A program made the position numbers and the translations under genes. Positions 51,174 through 59,699 of a stretch of DNA of 64,000 bases are shown here, piece after piece. Numbering within the stretch: the stretch's first letter is position 1; the number at the start of each line of letters is the position of its first letter. A model generated the notes under the pieces. The model saw only the letters and a program-made list of their open reading frames with translations, searched no databases and had not been told where the DNA came from. This DNA is from Kitasatospora sp. MMS16-BH015 (GTDB lineage: Bacteria; Actinomycetota; Actinomycetes; Streptomycetales; Streptomycetaceae), in NCBI RefSeq assembly GCF_002943525.1, contig NZ_CP025394.1, forward strand, positions 2,480,001-2,544,000, written 5' to 3'.

Positions 51174-51931
51174 GCAGCTCCACCGTGGCCCGCGCGATGC
51201 AGCTGCTGGCCGAACTCGGCCAGGGCGAGCGGACCTTGGAGCAGCTGGCCACCGCGCTCGGGGTGCACAAGTCCACCGTGCTGCGGCTGCTCCAGCCGAT
51301 GGCGCAGGAGCGGATCGTCCAGCACGACGAGACCCACCGCTACCGGCTCGGCCCGCAGCTGTTCGCGCTGGCCGGGCAGGCCCTGGAACAGCGCGGCATC
51401 CGCACGGTGGCCGCCCCGCACCTGGCCGAGCTGAACGCCGCCACCGGGCAGACGGTGCACCTGGCCGCCTACGAGGGCGGCGAGGTGATCTACATCGACA
51501 AGTACGAGTCGCGGCAGCCGGTGCGGATGTACTCCCGGGTCGGCCTGCGGGCCGCGCTGCACAGCGCGGCCGTGGCCAAGGTGCTGCTCGCCGCGCTGCC
51601 GCCGACGGCGCGGCGGGAGGTCGCCGCCTCGATCGAGTACACCCCGTTCACCGCCAACACGCTCACCACGCCCGAGGCGCTGCTCGCCGAGCTGGAGACG
51701 GTGGCCGCGCAGGGCTGGGCCCAGGACCACGCCGAGCACGAGCCCTTCGTCAACTGCCTGGCCGTGCCCGTCCACGACGCCACCCGGCGGGTGGTGGCCG
51801 CCGTCTCGGTCTCGGTGCCGGACGTGCTGCTCGACCACCGCCAGGTGCTCGCCCTGCTGCCCCGGCTGCAGACCACCGCCGCGGCCGTCTCGGCCGACTG
51901 CGGCTTCCACCCAGTGAAGGAACAGCGATGA
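51170..51931 (+). CDS. IclR-family regulator of the sugar-acid cluster
   Basis: A 253-residue protein, GTG start in a GTGA overlap with the kinase gene. Winged HTH: AMQLLAELGQGERTLEQLATALGVHKSTVLRLLQPMAQERIVQHDETHRYRLG; the C-terminal GAF-like ligand domain has QTVHLAAYEGGEVIYIDKYESRQPVRMYSRVG. IclR proteins such as KdgR answer keto-deoxy sugar acids, which fits KDG as inducer. Its probable site is the palindrome at 50000-50016. It overlaps the RidA gene by ATGA. Confidence 0.9.
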   Translation: MSSSTVARAMQLLAELGQGERTLEQLATALGVHKSTVLRLLQPMAQERIVQHDETHRYRLGPQLFALAGQALEQRGIRTVAAPHLAELNAATGQTVHLAAYEGGEVIYIDKYESRQPVRMYSRVGLRAALHSAAVAKVLLAALPPTARREVAASIEYTPFTANTLTTPEALLAELETVAAQGWAQDHAEHEPFVNCLAVPVHDATRRVVAAVSVSVPDVLLDHRQVLALLPRLQTTAAAVSADCGFHPVKEQR

Positions 51932-52326
51932 AGTTCGAGATCCGCACCGAAGGCGCCCCGGCCCCGGCCTGGGTGTTCTCCCAGGGCGTCCGCAAGGGCC
52001 CGATCCTCCAGGTCTCCGGCCAGGGCCCGCAGGATCCGGCCACCTCGGAGTACCTGTACCCCGGGGACGTGAAGGCGCAGACCCGGCGGACGCTGGAGAA
52101 CGTGCTGGCCGTGCTGGAGGCCGGCGGGGCGACCGTCGAGGACGTGGTGATGTTCCGGGTCTACCTGACCAAGCGCGCGGACTTCGCGGCGATGAACGAG
52201 GTGTACGGCGAGTTCATCGACAAGCACGTGGCGGGCGGGGTCAAGCCCTGCCGCACCACCGTCTTCGTCGAGCTGCCGCACGAGGCGATGCTGGTCGAGA
52301 TCGACGCCCAGGCCGTGATCGGCTGA
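51928..52326 (+). CDS. RidA-family enamine/imine deaminase
   Basis: A 132-residue YjgF/YER057c-fold protein, ATG in an ATGA overlap with iclR. ILQVSGQGPQDPATSE, RRTLENVLAVLEAGGATVEDVVMFRVYLTKRADFAAMNEVYGEF and CRTTVFVELP (with the imine-binding Arg) are typical. RidA hydrolyses the 2-aminoacrylate-type enamines released by PLP dehydratases. Its place in the operon supports that the neighbouring PLP enzyme works by ammonia elimination and not by retro-aldol cleavage. Confidence 0.92.
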   Translation: MKFEIRTEGAPAPAWVFSQGVRKGPILQVSGQGPQDPATSEYLYPGDVKAQTRRTLENVLAVLEAGGATVEDVVMFRVYLTKRADFAAMNEVYGEFIDKHVAGGVKPCRTTVFVELPHEAMLVEIDAQAVIG

Positions 52327-52370
52327 CGCCGCGCCATCCCCCGGGCGCCCACTGGGGCATGATGGGCGCT

Positions 52371-53009
52371 ATGTCCGCTTTCAACCTCAGTAGCGCGTTC
52401 ATCACCTTCTTCGCGGTGGTGGGCCCGCCCAAGGTGCTGCTCGCCTTCGCGCACACCGCCAAGACCCGCGAACCGGCCGAGCTGCGCCAGCTGACCGCCG
52501 TCTCCACCCTGGTGGCGGCGGTGGTCGGCGTGGCGATGGCCTTCGCTGCGGACCCGCTGACCTCGTTCTTCCACATCAGCGACCAGTCGCTGCAGCTGGC
52601 GGGCGGGGTCATCTTCTTCATCTACGCCGTCGCCCTGGTGCTGGGCATCCACCTCGGCGGCGGCTCCGACCCGGACGAGGAGGACGAGTCCGGCCCGCTC
52701 GCCGCCGGGCTGCGCGAGCTGCTGCTGCCCTACGTGGCCAGCCCGCTGGCGATCACCGCCGTGCTGGTCGAGTCCCTGGAGAAGGACACCTTCTCCTGGC
52801 ACCTGACCATCGCCAGCGCCTACCTGGCGGTGGCCGCCATCAACTGCCTCTGCGTGCTCGCCCTCTCCCAGATCCTGCGCCGCACCCACCAGACCTCGCT
52901 CGAGGTGCTCTCCCGCCTGCTCGGCCTGCTGCTCGCGGCCGTCGGCGCCGAACTCTTCCTCACCGGCCTGGAAGGGCTCGGCGTCCACTTCGCCCAGGCC
53001 AAGTACTGA
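52371..53009 (+). CDS. MarC-family integral membrane protein
   Basis: A 212-residue protein with six helices. FNLSSAFITFFAVVGPPKVLLAF is the MarC opening (the Pro-x-x motif in helix 1), and FFIYAVALVLGIHL and SRLLGLLLAAVGAELFLTGL form later conserved helices. Members were once thought to confer drug resistance; no transport function is proven. Upstream in-frame ATGs at 52359 and 52362 are alternatives. Convergent with the AsnC gene. Confidence 0.8.
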   Translation: MSAFNLSSAFITFFAVVGPPKVLLAFAHTAKTREPAELRQLTAVSTLVAAVVGVAMAFAADPLTSFFHISDQSLQLAGGVIFFIYAVALVLGIHLGGGSDPDEEDESGPLAAGLRELLLPYVASPLAITAVLVESLEKDTFSWHLTIASAYLAVAAINCLCVLALSQILRRTHQTSLEVLSRLLGLLLAAVGAELFLTGLEGLGVHFAQAKY

Positions 53010-53013
53010 CCCG

Positions 53014-53451
53014 CTACTCCGCCGGGGTGACCGGGCGCCAGGGCACGGGGCTGGAGAGGATCATCGAGCTGGCGGGCTGCCCGTAGGCACCGAGGCGGTC
53101 GATCAGGCGCTCGAACTCGGGCATGCCTCGGACGGCGACCAGGAGGGCGCAGCAGGCGCCGCCGGTGACGCGGTGGAGCTGGAGCACCTCGGGCCAGCCG
53201 GCCACCTCGGGATCGCGCAGCACGCAGCGGGGGCCGTAGCACTGGATCTGCACCAGGGCCGTGACGGTCAGGCCGGCCCGGGCGGGGTCGACGTGGGCGT
53301 GGTAGCCGCTGATCACGCCGTCCGACTCCAGGCGGCGGACCCGCTCGGCGACGGCGGGCGAGGAGAGGTTCACCCGGCGGGAGAGCTCGTTGTAGGAGAG
53401 CCGGGCGTCGGCCTGGAGCTCGGCGAGCAGGAGTCGGTCAACGGCGTCCAC
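53014..53451 (-). CDS. Lrp/AsnC-family regulator beside the kynurenine genes
   Basis: A 145-residue protein: MDAVDRLLLAELQADARLSYNELSRRVNLSSPAVAERVRRLESDGVISGYHAHVDPARAG is the AsnC HTH, followed by the RAM ligand domain (CYGPRCVLRDPEVAGWPEVLQLHRVTGGACCALLV). It is divergent from the tryptophan dioxygenase gene, and a 12-base palindrome lies between. It probably senses tryptophan, kynurenine or a related amino acid and controls the operon. Confidence 0.9.
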   Translation of the reverse strand: MDAVDRLLLAELQADARLSYNELSRRVNLSSPAVAERVRRLESDGVISGYHAHVDPARAGLTVTALVQIQCYGPRCVLRDPEVAGWPEVLQLHRVTGGACCALLVAVRGMPEFERLIDRLGAYGQPASSMILSSPVPWRPVTPAE

Positions 53452-53504
53452 GACGGGCTCCCGGTGGCTGGTTTCGGTTCGGCAGGCCGGATCGGCCCAA
53501 GACC

Positions 53505-53516
53505 TTCCGATCGGAA
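53505..53516. promoter_or_regulatory. Palindrome in the asnC / tryptophan dioxygenase promoter
   Basis: TTCCGATCGGAA is a perfect 12-base palindrome, 54 bases before the AsnC start and 123 bases before the dioxygenase start. AsnC dimers bind sites of this size; binding is inferred. Confidence 0.45.
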
Positions 53517-53638
53517 AGCGGTGGCCCCGATCAGGTGTTCACTGCCCATTCAAGCCGCCCCGGCCACCGCCGCACAATGGAGCCCGGTCCCACGAACGTG
53601 ATGGGCCGTGCACAGCGGGTGCCCCGGGAGGAATCACC

Positions 53639-54469
53639 ATGGTCCAGGCCAGTGTCAGTACACCGAAACTGTCGTTCGGCCCGGAGGACGAGCCCGAGAC
53701 CGGCACCCCGTACGCCCAGTACGTCCGCCTGGACACCCTGCACAGCCTCCAGCACCCGCGCAGCAAGGTGGACGCCGAGCTGTCCTTCATCATCACCACC
53801 CAGGTGATGGAGCTGCTCTTCGACCTGCTGCGGCACGAGTGGACCACCGCGCAGCACGCCCTGCGCGAGGACGACCTGACCGCCGCCCTCGCCGCGCTGC
53901 GCCGCGGCCAGCACGTCCAGGACGTGCTGGTCAGCTCCTGGGACCTGCTGGCCACCATGACGCCGGCCGAGTTCAACGCCTTCCGCCCGGTGCTCGGCGA
54001 GGCCTCCGGCTTCCAGTCCTCGGCCTTCCTGCGGCTGGAGTTCATGCTCGGCAACAAGGCCGAGCACCTGCTGAAGATGTACCAGGGCGTGCCGGCCGTG
54101 CTCGCCGAGCTCACCACCGCGCTGCAGGCGCCCAGCCTGTACGACGAGGCCCTCGCGATGCTCGACCGGCGCGGGGTGAGCACCCCGCACGCGGCGACCA
54201 CCGCCCGGCACAAGGCGCTGCCCGAGGTCGAGGCCGCCTGGCAGCGGGTCTACACCGAGCCCGAGCTGGCCGACCTGGCCCGCCTCGGCGAGGCCCTGCT
54301 CGATACCGCCGAACGGGTCACCCGCTGGCGCCAGCGGCACTACTCTGCCGTCAAGCGCTCGATGGGCGCCAAGCCCGGCACCGGCGGCTCCAGCGGCATC
54401 AGCTGGCTCAAGCAGTCGGCCGACCAGGACGTCTTCCCCGAACTGTGGAACGTGAGGAACGAGCTGTGA
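53639..54469 (+). CDS. kynA: Tryptophan 2,3-dioxygenase
   Basis: A 276-residue haem enzyme, ATG behind GGGAGGAA. TDO marks: YAQYVRLDTLHSLQ, DAELSFIITTQVMELLFDLL, GEASGFQSSAFLRLEFMLGNK, and HYSAVKRSMGAKPGTGGSSGISWLK with the proximal haem His region. It oxidises L-tryptophan to N-formylkynurenine in the cytoplasm. It overlaps the kynureninase gene by GTGA. The kynurenine formamidase gene, the missing middle step, is not next to them. Confidence 0.95.
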   Translation: MVQASVSTPKLSFGPEDEPETGTPYAQYVRLDTLHSLQHPRSKVDAELSFIITTQVMELLFDLLRHEWTTAQHALREDDLTAALAALRRGQHVQDVLVSSWDLLATMTPAEFNAFRPVLGEASGFQSSAFLRLEFMLGNKAEHLLKMYQGVPAVLAELTTALQAPSLYDEALAMLDRRGVSTPHAATTARHKALPEVEAAWQRVYTEPELADLARLGEALLDTAERVTRWRQRHYSAVKRSMGAKPGTGGSSGISWLKQSADQDVFPELWNVRNEL

Positions 54470-55704
54470 GCGTTCACCCGCTGACCCGCGAGGAGTGCCT
54501 GGCGCTCGACGCCGCCGATCCGCTGGCCCACTTCCGGGCCGAGTTCACCCTCCCCGAGGGCCTGATCTACCTGGACGGCAACTCGCTGGGCGCGCTGCCC
54601 GTCCGCACCTCGGCGCGGGTCCGCGAGCTGGTCGAGGTGGAGTGGGGCCAGGAGCTGATCAAGAGCTGGAACGACGCCGGCTGGTTCCGGCTGCCGCACA
54701 CCCTCGGCGCCCGGGTCGCCCCGCTGCTGGGCGCGGCACCGGGGCAGCTGGTGGTCTGCGACACCACCTCGGTCAACCTCTTCAAGGTGCTGTCCGCCGC
54801 GCTGCGGCTGCGGCCCGGCCGCGGCACGGTGCTGGCCGAGCGGGCCGCCTTCCCCACCGACCTGTACATCGTCGAGGGCGTGACCTCGCTGGCCAAGGGT
54901 TCGCGGCTCGAACTGCTCGACCACGCCGACCGGTTGGACGATCTGCTGGACGAGGGCGTGGCGGCCGTGGTGCTCAGCCACGTGGACTACCGCACCGGCG
55001 AGCTGCTCGACATGCCGGGCATCACCCGGCGGGTGCAGGCGGCCGGCGCCCTGATGATCTGGGACGTCTGCCACTCGGTCGCTGCGCTGCCGATCGAACT
55101 CGACGCCTCGGGCGTGGACTTCGCGGTCGGCTGCACCTACAAGTACCTCAACGGCGGCCCGGGCTCCCCCGCCTTCCTGTACGTGGCCGAGCGCCACCTG
55201 GCCACCGCCGCCCAGCCGTTGAGCGGCTGGTTCGGTCACGCCCGGCCGTTCGCCTTCGAGCCCGGCTACGAACCGCTGGACGGCATCGGCCGGTTCCTCA
55301 CCAGCTCGCCCTCGATGCTGGGCCAGGCCGCCCTCGGCGCCAGCCTGGACGTGTGGGAGAAGGCCGACCTGGCGACGGTGCGGGCCAAGAGCCTGGCACT
55401 GACCGACCTGTTCGTCTCCCTGGTGGAGCAGCTGGACGGCATCGAGGTGGTCACCCCGCGCGAGCACGAGCGGCGCGGCAGCCAGATCGCCCTGCGGCAC
55501 AGCGACGGCTACCCCGTCGTCCAGGCCCTGATCGCGCGCGGCGTGGTCGGCGACTTCCGCGCGCCGGACCTGATGCGCTTCGGCTTCACCCCCCTCTACC
55601 TCTCCTACACCGAGGTCTGGGACGCCGCCCGCCACCTCGCCGAGGTGCTGGAGAGCGGCGAGTGGCGGGACGAGCGGTTCAACCGGCGCGGCGAAGTCAC
55701 CTGA
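54466..55704 (+). CDS. kynU: Kynureninase
   Basis: A 412-residue fold-type I PLP enzyme, GTG in overlap with kynA. YLDGNSLGALP opens the family pattern; DTTSVNLFKVLSAAL, the PLP-binding WDVCHSVAALPIELD aspartate, and the Schiff-base Lys 226 in GCTYKYLNGGPGSPAF follow, with the RFGFTPLYLSYTEVWDAA end. It splits kynurenine to anthranilate and alanine, so tryptophan can feed anthranilate-derived metabolites or be degraded. Confidence 0.95.
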   Translation: MSVHPLTREECLALDAADPLAHFRAEFTLPEGLIYLDGNSLGALPVRTSARVRELVEVEWGQELIKSWNDAGWFRLPHTLGARVAPLLGAAPGQLVVCDTTSVNLFKVLSAALRLRPGRGTVLAERAAFPTDLYIVEGVTSLAKGSRLELLDHADRLDDLLDEGVAAVVLSHVDYRTGELLDMPGITRRVQAAGALMIWDVCHSVAALPIELDASGVDFAVGCTYKYLNGGPGSPAFLYVAERHLATAAQPLSGWFGHARPFAFEPGYEPLDGIGRFLTSSPSMLGQAALGASLDVWEKADLATVRAKSLALTDLFVSLVEQLDGIEVVTPREHERRGSQIALRHSDGYPVVQALIARGVVGDFRAPDLMRFGFTPLYLSYTEVWDAARHLAEVLESGEWRDERFNRRGEVT

Positions 55705-55760
55705 GGCCGTGGCCACTTGAGGCTCAGGTCGCTTGAGGCTCAGGTCGCTTGAGGCCGACT

Positions 55761-55800
55761 CGCCGGATGCCTTCACCCTCCCGCGGTGAAGGCATCCGGC
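55761..55800. terminator. Two-way terminator that includes the end of the SAV_2336/TIR gene
   Basis: GCCGGATGCCTTCACC (55761-55776) pairs with the complement at 55785-55800 over a short loop. One arm encodes the last codons of the minus-strand gene ending at 55773. Before it, 55719-55752 carries two and a half copies of CTTGAGGCTCAGGTCG. Confidence 0.75.
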
Positions 55801-58673
55801 AGGTCGGCCCAGCCCTGCGGGGTGCCCGGCGGTATCCGGGCGTGGTGGGCCAGGTCCACGATCCGGGCGGCCAGGCGGTGCACCACGAGCTCGTACTGCG
55901 CCCGGCGGTCCGGCGAGGCCGTCAGCGCCCGTAGGCCGTCCCGGGCGTAGGACTCGGACCCGCTGTCGGTGTAGTGCAACCGGGCTGCCACCGCTGGGAG
56001 TTCCTGCGGGCGGAGCGGCTCCCAGAGCACCGGCAGGATCCCGTCGGACCAGCCGGGGCCGCGCGGGCGGCGGCTGAAGGCCGTCCACTCCCGGCCGCAG
56101 TGCGCCCGGCGGAAGTAGGCCGGGGCGTAGAGCGGCACGAAGACCCGGCAGCCGGCCAGCGCCGCCACGGCCGCCGAGTGGTCGGCGTCCACCGGCACCT
56201 GCGGCCGGCCGGCCGGGGAGTCCCACTCCGGCAGGTCCAGGAAGCCCGCCGCCTCCGGGGAGGGCAGGTAACTGGCCTCGTACACCGCCTCGCAGAGGTC
56301 CTCGAAGAGCTGCCGCACCAGCTCCCGGTCGCCGGGGGCGGCGGCGTGGCTGAGGTAGAAGTACGGGGTGCTGACCGGGGCGGGCCGGGGCGAGGCGAGC
56401 GCCGCGTTGCGCACCAGCGGGAAGGAGTCGCCCGGCGAGCGGGCCCAGATCAGGTGGTCGGGCTCGGCCTGGGCCTTGACCGCGCGGAGCAGGTGGCGGG
56501 CCGTCAACTCGGTGCGCCCGTCCGGCTCGCCCTCGCGCAGCAGTTGGTGCAGCCGGGCGGCCAGCGAGCGGCCGCCGTGCGGGCGCAGCCCGATCAGTTG
56601 GTGCACCGGGGAGCCCAGACCGGCCGGCTCGGTGGGCACCGGGCTGCCGAAGCCGAGCCAACCGTCCAGCACCAGCACCCGGTTGGCGGCCCGGCTGCCG
56701 GTGACCAGGTCGAGCAGGTCGGGCCAGCGCAGCGAGCGGCGCGGCAGCTTCAGCATCAGCCCCCCGGCCGGATCGGCGCCCACCTCGCCGCCGACGTAGA
56801 CCACCAGCGTGTCGCGGACCTCCTCGGCCGCGAGCCGCAGATCGGCGAGGAAGCCCGGCAGCTTGTCGCTGCCGGTGCGCACCCGGTGCTGCTGCAGGCC
56901 GATCAGCGCCCGGTCGCCGAGCGCGGCGAGCAGCGCGTCCAGGTCGGCGCGGGCGGCCAACTCGTCCCGGTCCAGCGGGCCGTAGGGGTCGCCGGGGGCG
57001 AACAGCACCACCGCCCGGGACTGCGCCGGATCGGGCAGCCGACGGCCGGGCCCGGCCGTGCGGACGGGCTGGCGCAGCGGTGAGCGGGGGCCGTCGAGCA
57101 CCCGCAGCGCGGCCGGGCTGATCAGCGCGAAGGCGTGCTGCTCGACGGCCACCGCCGCGCCGGGCTCCTCGATCGCGGCCAGCGCGGCGATCTCGCTCGG
57201 CACCCGGCCGGCCCGGGCGGCGATCTGCTCGCCGACCCGGGCCAGCAGGCCGACGGTGCGGCGGGTGGTCGACCGGGGCAGCGTGTGCAGCAGCAACTCC
57301 CGCACCCCGGGCCGGAACTCGAACTGGTCCGGGCGCCCCTCGCGTTCGGCCAGCAGCCCGCTGACCACCACCTCGGCGAGGTGCTGCGGCTGCGGGTGGG
57401 CGAAGCTGGCGGCCTGGAGCAGTCGCATCACCGGCAGTGCGGGCGTGGTCAGCGCGGTCAGCCCGGCCAGCGCGAACGCCTCCCGGGAGGCCACCGCGCG
57501 GAACCGGAGCAGCAGCTCGGCCGGATCGAGTTCGGCCGGATCGAGCGCCTCGGGCTCGCCGTCGGGCTCGCCCCCGGGCCGGGCGGGGCCTAGCAGCAGG
57601 GCCGAGCCGACCACCTGGCCACCTCCCTGACTGCCCACCAGCCGGGCCCAGTTGGCGAGCCAGCCGGCCCCGGGTTCGAGCACCGGCAGCACCAGCTCGC
57701 CCGGGCCGGGCGGGGCCTCGGCGAACGGACTGAACCCGTACGCGGCGTTGGGCACCCCGGCGTCGGGGGCGGTCAGCAGGCCGGGCAGCACCGGCGCGGC
57801 GGCGAGCCGCCAGAGCCGCTCGGGCAGCGGCTGCACCACGGCCACCGGGCAGCGCCGGGTGAGCCGGTGCAGGGTACGGCGCCAGCGCTCCCCCGCCGGG
57901 CCGGGCCGCCACTGCGGGCCCATGCAGTCACTGAGCACCAGCACCGCACCGCGCTCCGCGCCGATCTGACGGTCCGTCAGTCTGCCGTGAGCGGAGAGGG
58001 CGGAGAGCTCCACCTGCCGGAAGGCGCCGGTCTGCCGCAGCAGGGTGCGCAGTTCGAGCGCGAGCGGGCGCCAGAGCCGCATGGTGGGGCCGGTGTCGAG
58101 CACCAGCCGCAGGTCCAGCCAGCGCTCCCGGCCGGGGCGCAGCACCGGCAGCCAGGGCACCGCGCCGCCGGCCGGGGAGCCGCGCAGGGCCTCCGCCAGC
58201 CGGTGCGCGGTGGCGGCCTCGTCGAGCAGCTTCCGCCGGGGGTCGGGCACTTGGCGCTTGAGCGGGCGCAGGGCGCGCTGCAGGGCGAGCGGGCGGGCCA
58301 GCATCGGGGCGCTCGGGGTGGGCACGGGGGCGGCGGCGCCCAGGGCGTCCGCCGGATCGTCCGAGGGCAGGTGCAGGGCCGTCCGCGACTCCCGGCCACC
58401 GGCCCGCCCGCGGGCGCCGGCGGCCTCTCCCTCCGCATAGCCGCCCCGCCCGCCGGCCCGGCCGCGCCCACCCCGGGCCAGCCCGGCGCCGCCGCCGAGC
58501 CCGCCCTCCTCGTCGGGGGTCGAGCGGGCGGCCAGCCAGAGCAGCTCGGCGAGTTCGACCGGCTCCGGCCCCTCCCGGCCGAGCTCGGCCAGCAGGCCCA
58601 CCAGTCGGTCCAACGCCCGGCCGGGCGACGGGTCGAACGGCGCCCCGGGCTGCCGCTCCTGGTCAGAACACAT
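55773..58673 (-). CDS. SAV_2336 N-terminal / degenerate caspase-like / TIR-like effector protein
   Basis: A 966-residue protein. Residues about 1-40 form a helical head (LDRLVGLLAELGREGPEPVELAELLWLA), 41-110 a Gly/Arg/Ala-rich linker, about 120-500 the SAV_2336-type region (WLDLRLVLDTGPTMRLWRPLALELRTLLRQTGAF, AVLVLSDCMGPQW). Residues about 553-750 have the caspase-like strand order, but the usual GHG and DCCHSG motifs read VYVGGEV and VLDGWLGFG, so catalytic His and Cys are lost. Residues 769-900 are TIR-like (YFYLSHAAAPGDRELVRQLFEDL; CGREW with a possible catalytic Glu near 862), close to FxsC. Its ATG overlaps the end of the MoxR gene by 11 bases. Confidence 0.8.
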   Translation of the reverse strand: MCSDQERQPGAPFDPSPGRALDRLVGLLAELGREGPEPVELAELLWLAARSTPDEEGGLGGGAGLARGGRGRAGGRGGYAEGEAAGARGRAGGRESRTALHLPSDDPADALGAAAPVPTPSAPMLARPLALQRALRPLKRQVPDPRRKLLDEAATAHRLAEALRGSPAGGAVPWLPVLRPGRERWLDLRLVLDTGPTMRLWRPLALELRTLLRQTGAFRQVELSALSAHGRLTDRQIGAERGAVLVLSDCMGPQWRPGPAGERWRRTLHRLTRRCPVAVVQPLPERLWRLAAAPVLPGLLTAPDAGVPNAAYGFSPFAEAPPGPGELVLPVLEPGAGWLANWARLVGSQGGGQVVGSALLLGPARPGGEPDGEPEALDPAELDPAELLLRFRAVASREAFALAGLTALTTPALPVMRLLQAASFAHPQPQHLAEVVVSGLLAEREGRPDQFEFRPGVRELLLHTLPRSTTRRTVGLLARVGEQIAARAGRVPSEIAALAAIEEPGAAVAVEQHAFALISPAALRVLDGPRSPLRQPVRTAGPGRRLPDPAQSRAVVLFAPGDPYGPLDRDELAARADLDALLAALGDRALIGLQQHRVRTGSDKLPGFLADLRLAAEEVRDTLVVYVGGEVGADPAGGLMLKLPRRSLRWPDLLDLVTGSRAANRVLVLDGWLGFGSPVPTEPAGLGSPVHQLIGLRPHGGRSLAARLHQLLREGEPDGRTELTARHLLRAVKAQAEPDHLIWARSPGDSFPLVRNAALASPRPAPVSTPYFYLSHAAAPGDRELVRQLFEDLCEAVYEASYLPSPEAAGFLDLPEWDSPAGRPQVPVDADHSAAVAALAGCRVFVPLYAPAYFRRAHCGREWTAFSRRPRGPGWSDGILPVLWEPLRPQELPAVAARLHYTDSGSESYARDGLRALTASPDRRAQYELVVHRLAARIVDLAHHARIPPGTPQGWADLPDAFTAGG

Positions 58674-59673
58674 CGTCCTCCTGCCCCCGGCTGAGGTAGG
58701 GCATCACCTGGGCCGCCAGCGCCGCCCGGTCGGCCACATCGGTGAGTTCGGGGCGGGAGGTGAGGTAGATCGCGTTCAGCAGCTGGTCGGTGGCCAGCTC
58801 CCCCTCCTCCCGGCGGGCCAGGAAGACCCGCAGGATCTCGTCCACCAACTCGGCGTCGGTACCCGGCAGATGGGCCTTGACGATGGACTCCAGCTCGCTG
58901 CCCTCGGGCCGCCGCAGCTCCAGCACCACACAGCGGCGCAGGAAGGCGGCGGGGAACTCCCGCTCGGCGTTGCTGGTCAGCACGGTGAACGGGAAGGCCC
59001 GGCAGCGCACCCGCCCGCCGCGCACCGGCGCCCGCCCGCGCCCGTCGGCGGTCAACACCTGGGCCTCGGGCTGCTGCGGGGCGGCCCGCACCAGCTCGTC
59101 GATCTCGTACTGGCCGTCCTCCAGCACGTGCAGCAGGTCGTTGGGCAGGTCCAGGTCGCCCTTGTCGATCTCGTCGATCAAGAGCACCCGGGGCCGGGCG
59201 TACGGCAGCAGTGCGGTGCCCAGCGGGCCGAGCCGCAGGTGCTCGTCCAGCCCGGCCCCGGGCGAACCGGCCTGCCCGGTGGCCTGGTTGGCGGCGTACA
59301 GCCGGGAGAGCGGGTCGTACTGGTAGAGCCCGTCGCGCAGCGTGGAGCGGCTGGTGACGTTCCACCGCAGCACCGGCCCGAGGCCCAGCTCGCGGGCCAC
59401 CGCGTACGGCAGGCTGGACTTGCCGCTGCCGGGCGGTCCGGTCACCAGCAGCGGGCGGCGCAGGTAGAGCGCGGCATTGACCAGCTCCACCGTCTCCGGG
59501 GTGGGGCGGAAGGTGCCCGCGCGGTGCGCCGAGGGGGCCGCGCAGCCCTCCTCGTCGACCGGGGTGCTCAGCGGCGGGCCGCCGTCGAAGCTGCGCCAGG
59601 GTGGGGGTGCCGGGAGCGCGTCCAGGCCGTGGTGGGGCTCGTCGGTGCCCCGGTAGATCCGGGTCAGGGGCAT
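58663..59673 (-). CDS. MoxR-type AAA+ ATPase
   Basis: A 336-residue ATPase from the ATG at 59673, 9 bases after AGGAGAG. Walker A GPPGSGKS (79-86), Walker B VLLIDEIDKGD, sensor-1 VLTSNAEREFP and the arginine-finger LRRC segment are all present. MoxR ATPases act as chaperone-like switches, usually with vWA or other partners. In NTP-dependent conflict systems they relay a signal from the VMAP/peptidase protein to the effector. Here it lies between the trypsin-EAD-VMAP gene and the TIR-like effector gene. Confidence 0.9.
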   Translation of the reverse strand: MPLTRIYRGTDEPHHGLDALPAPPPWRSFDGGPPLSTPVDEEGCAAPSAHRAGTFRPTPETVELVNAALYLRRPLLVTGPPGSGKSSLPYAVARELGLGPVLRWNVTSRSTLRDGLYQYDPLSRLYAANQATGQAGSPGAGLDEHLRLGPLGTALLPYARPRVLLIDEIDKGDLDLPNDLLHVLEDGQYEIDELVRAAPQQPEAQVLTADGRGRAPVRGGRVRCRAFPFTVLTSNAEREFPAAFLRRCVVLELRRPEGSELESIVKAHLPGTDAELVDEILRVFLARREEGELATDQLLNAIYLTSRPELTDVADRAALAAQVMPYLSRGQEDDVF

Positions 59674-59699
59674 GGTGCGCACTCTCCTGATGCTGTTCG

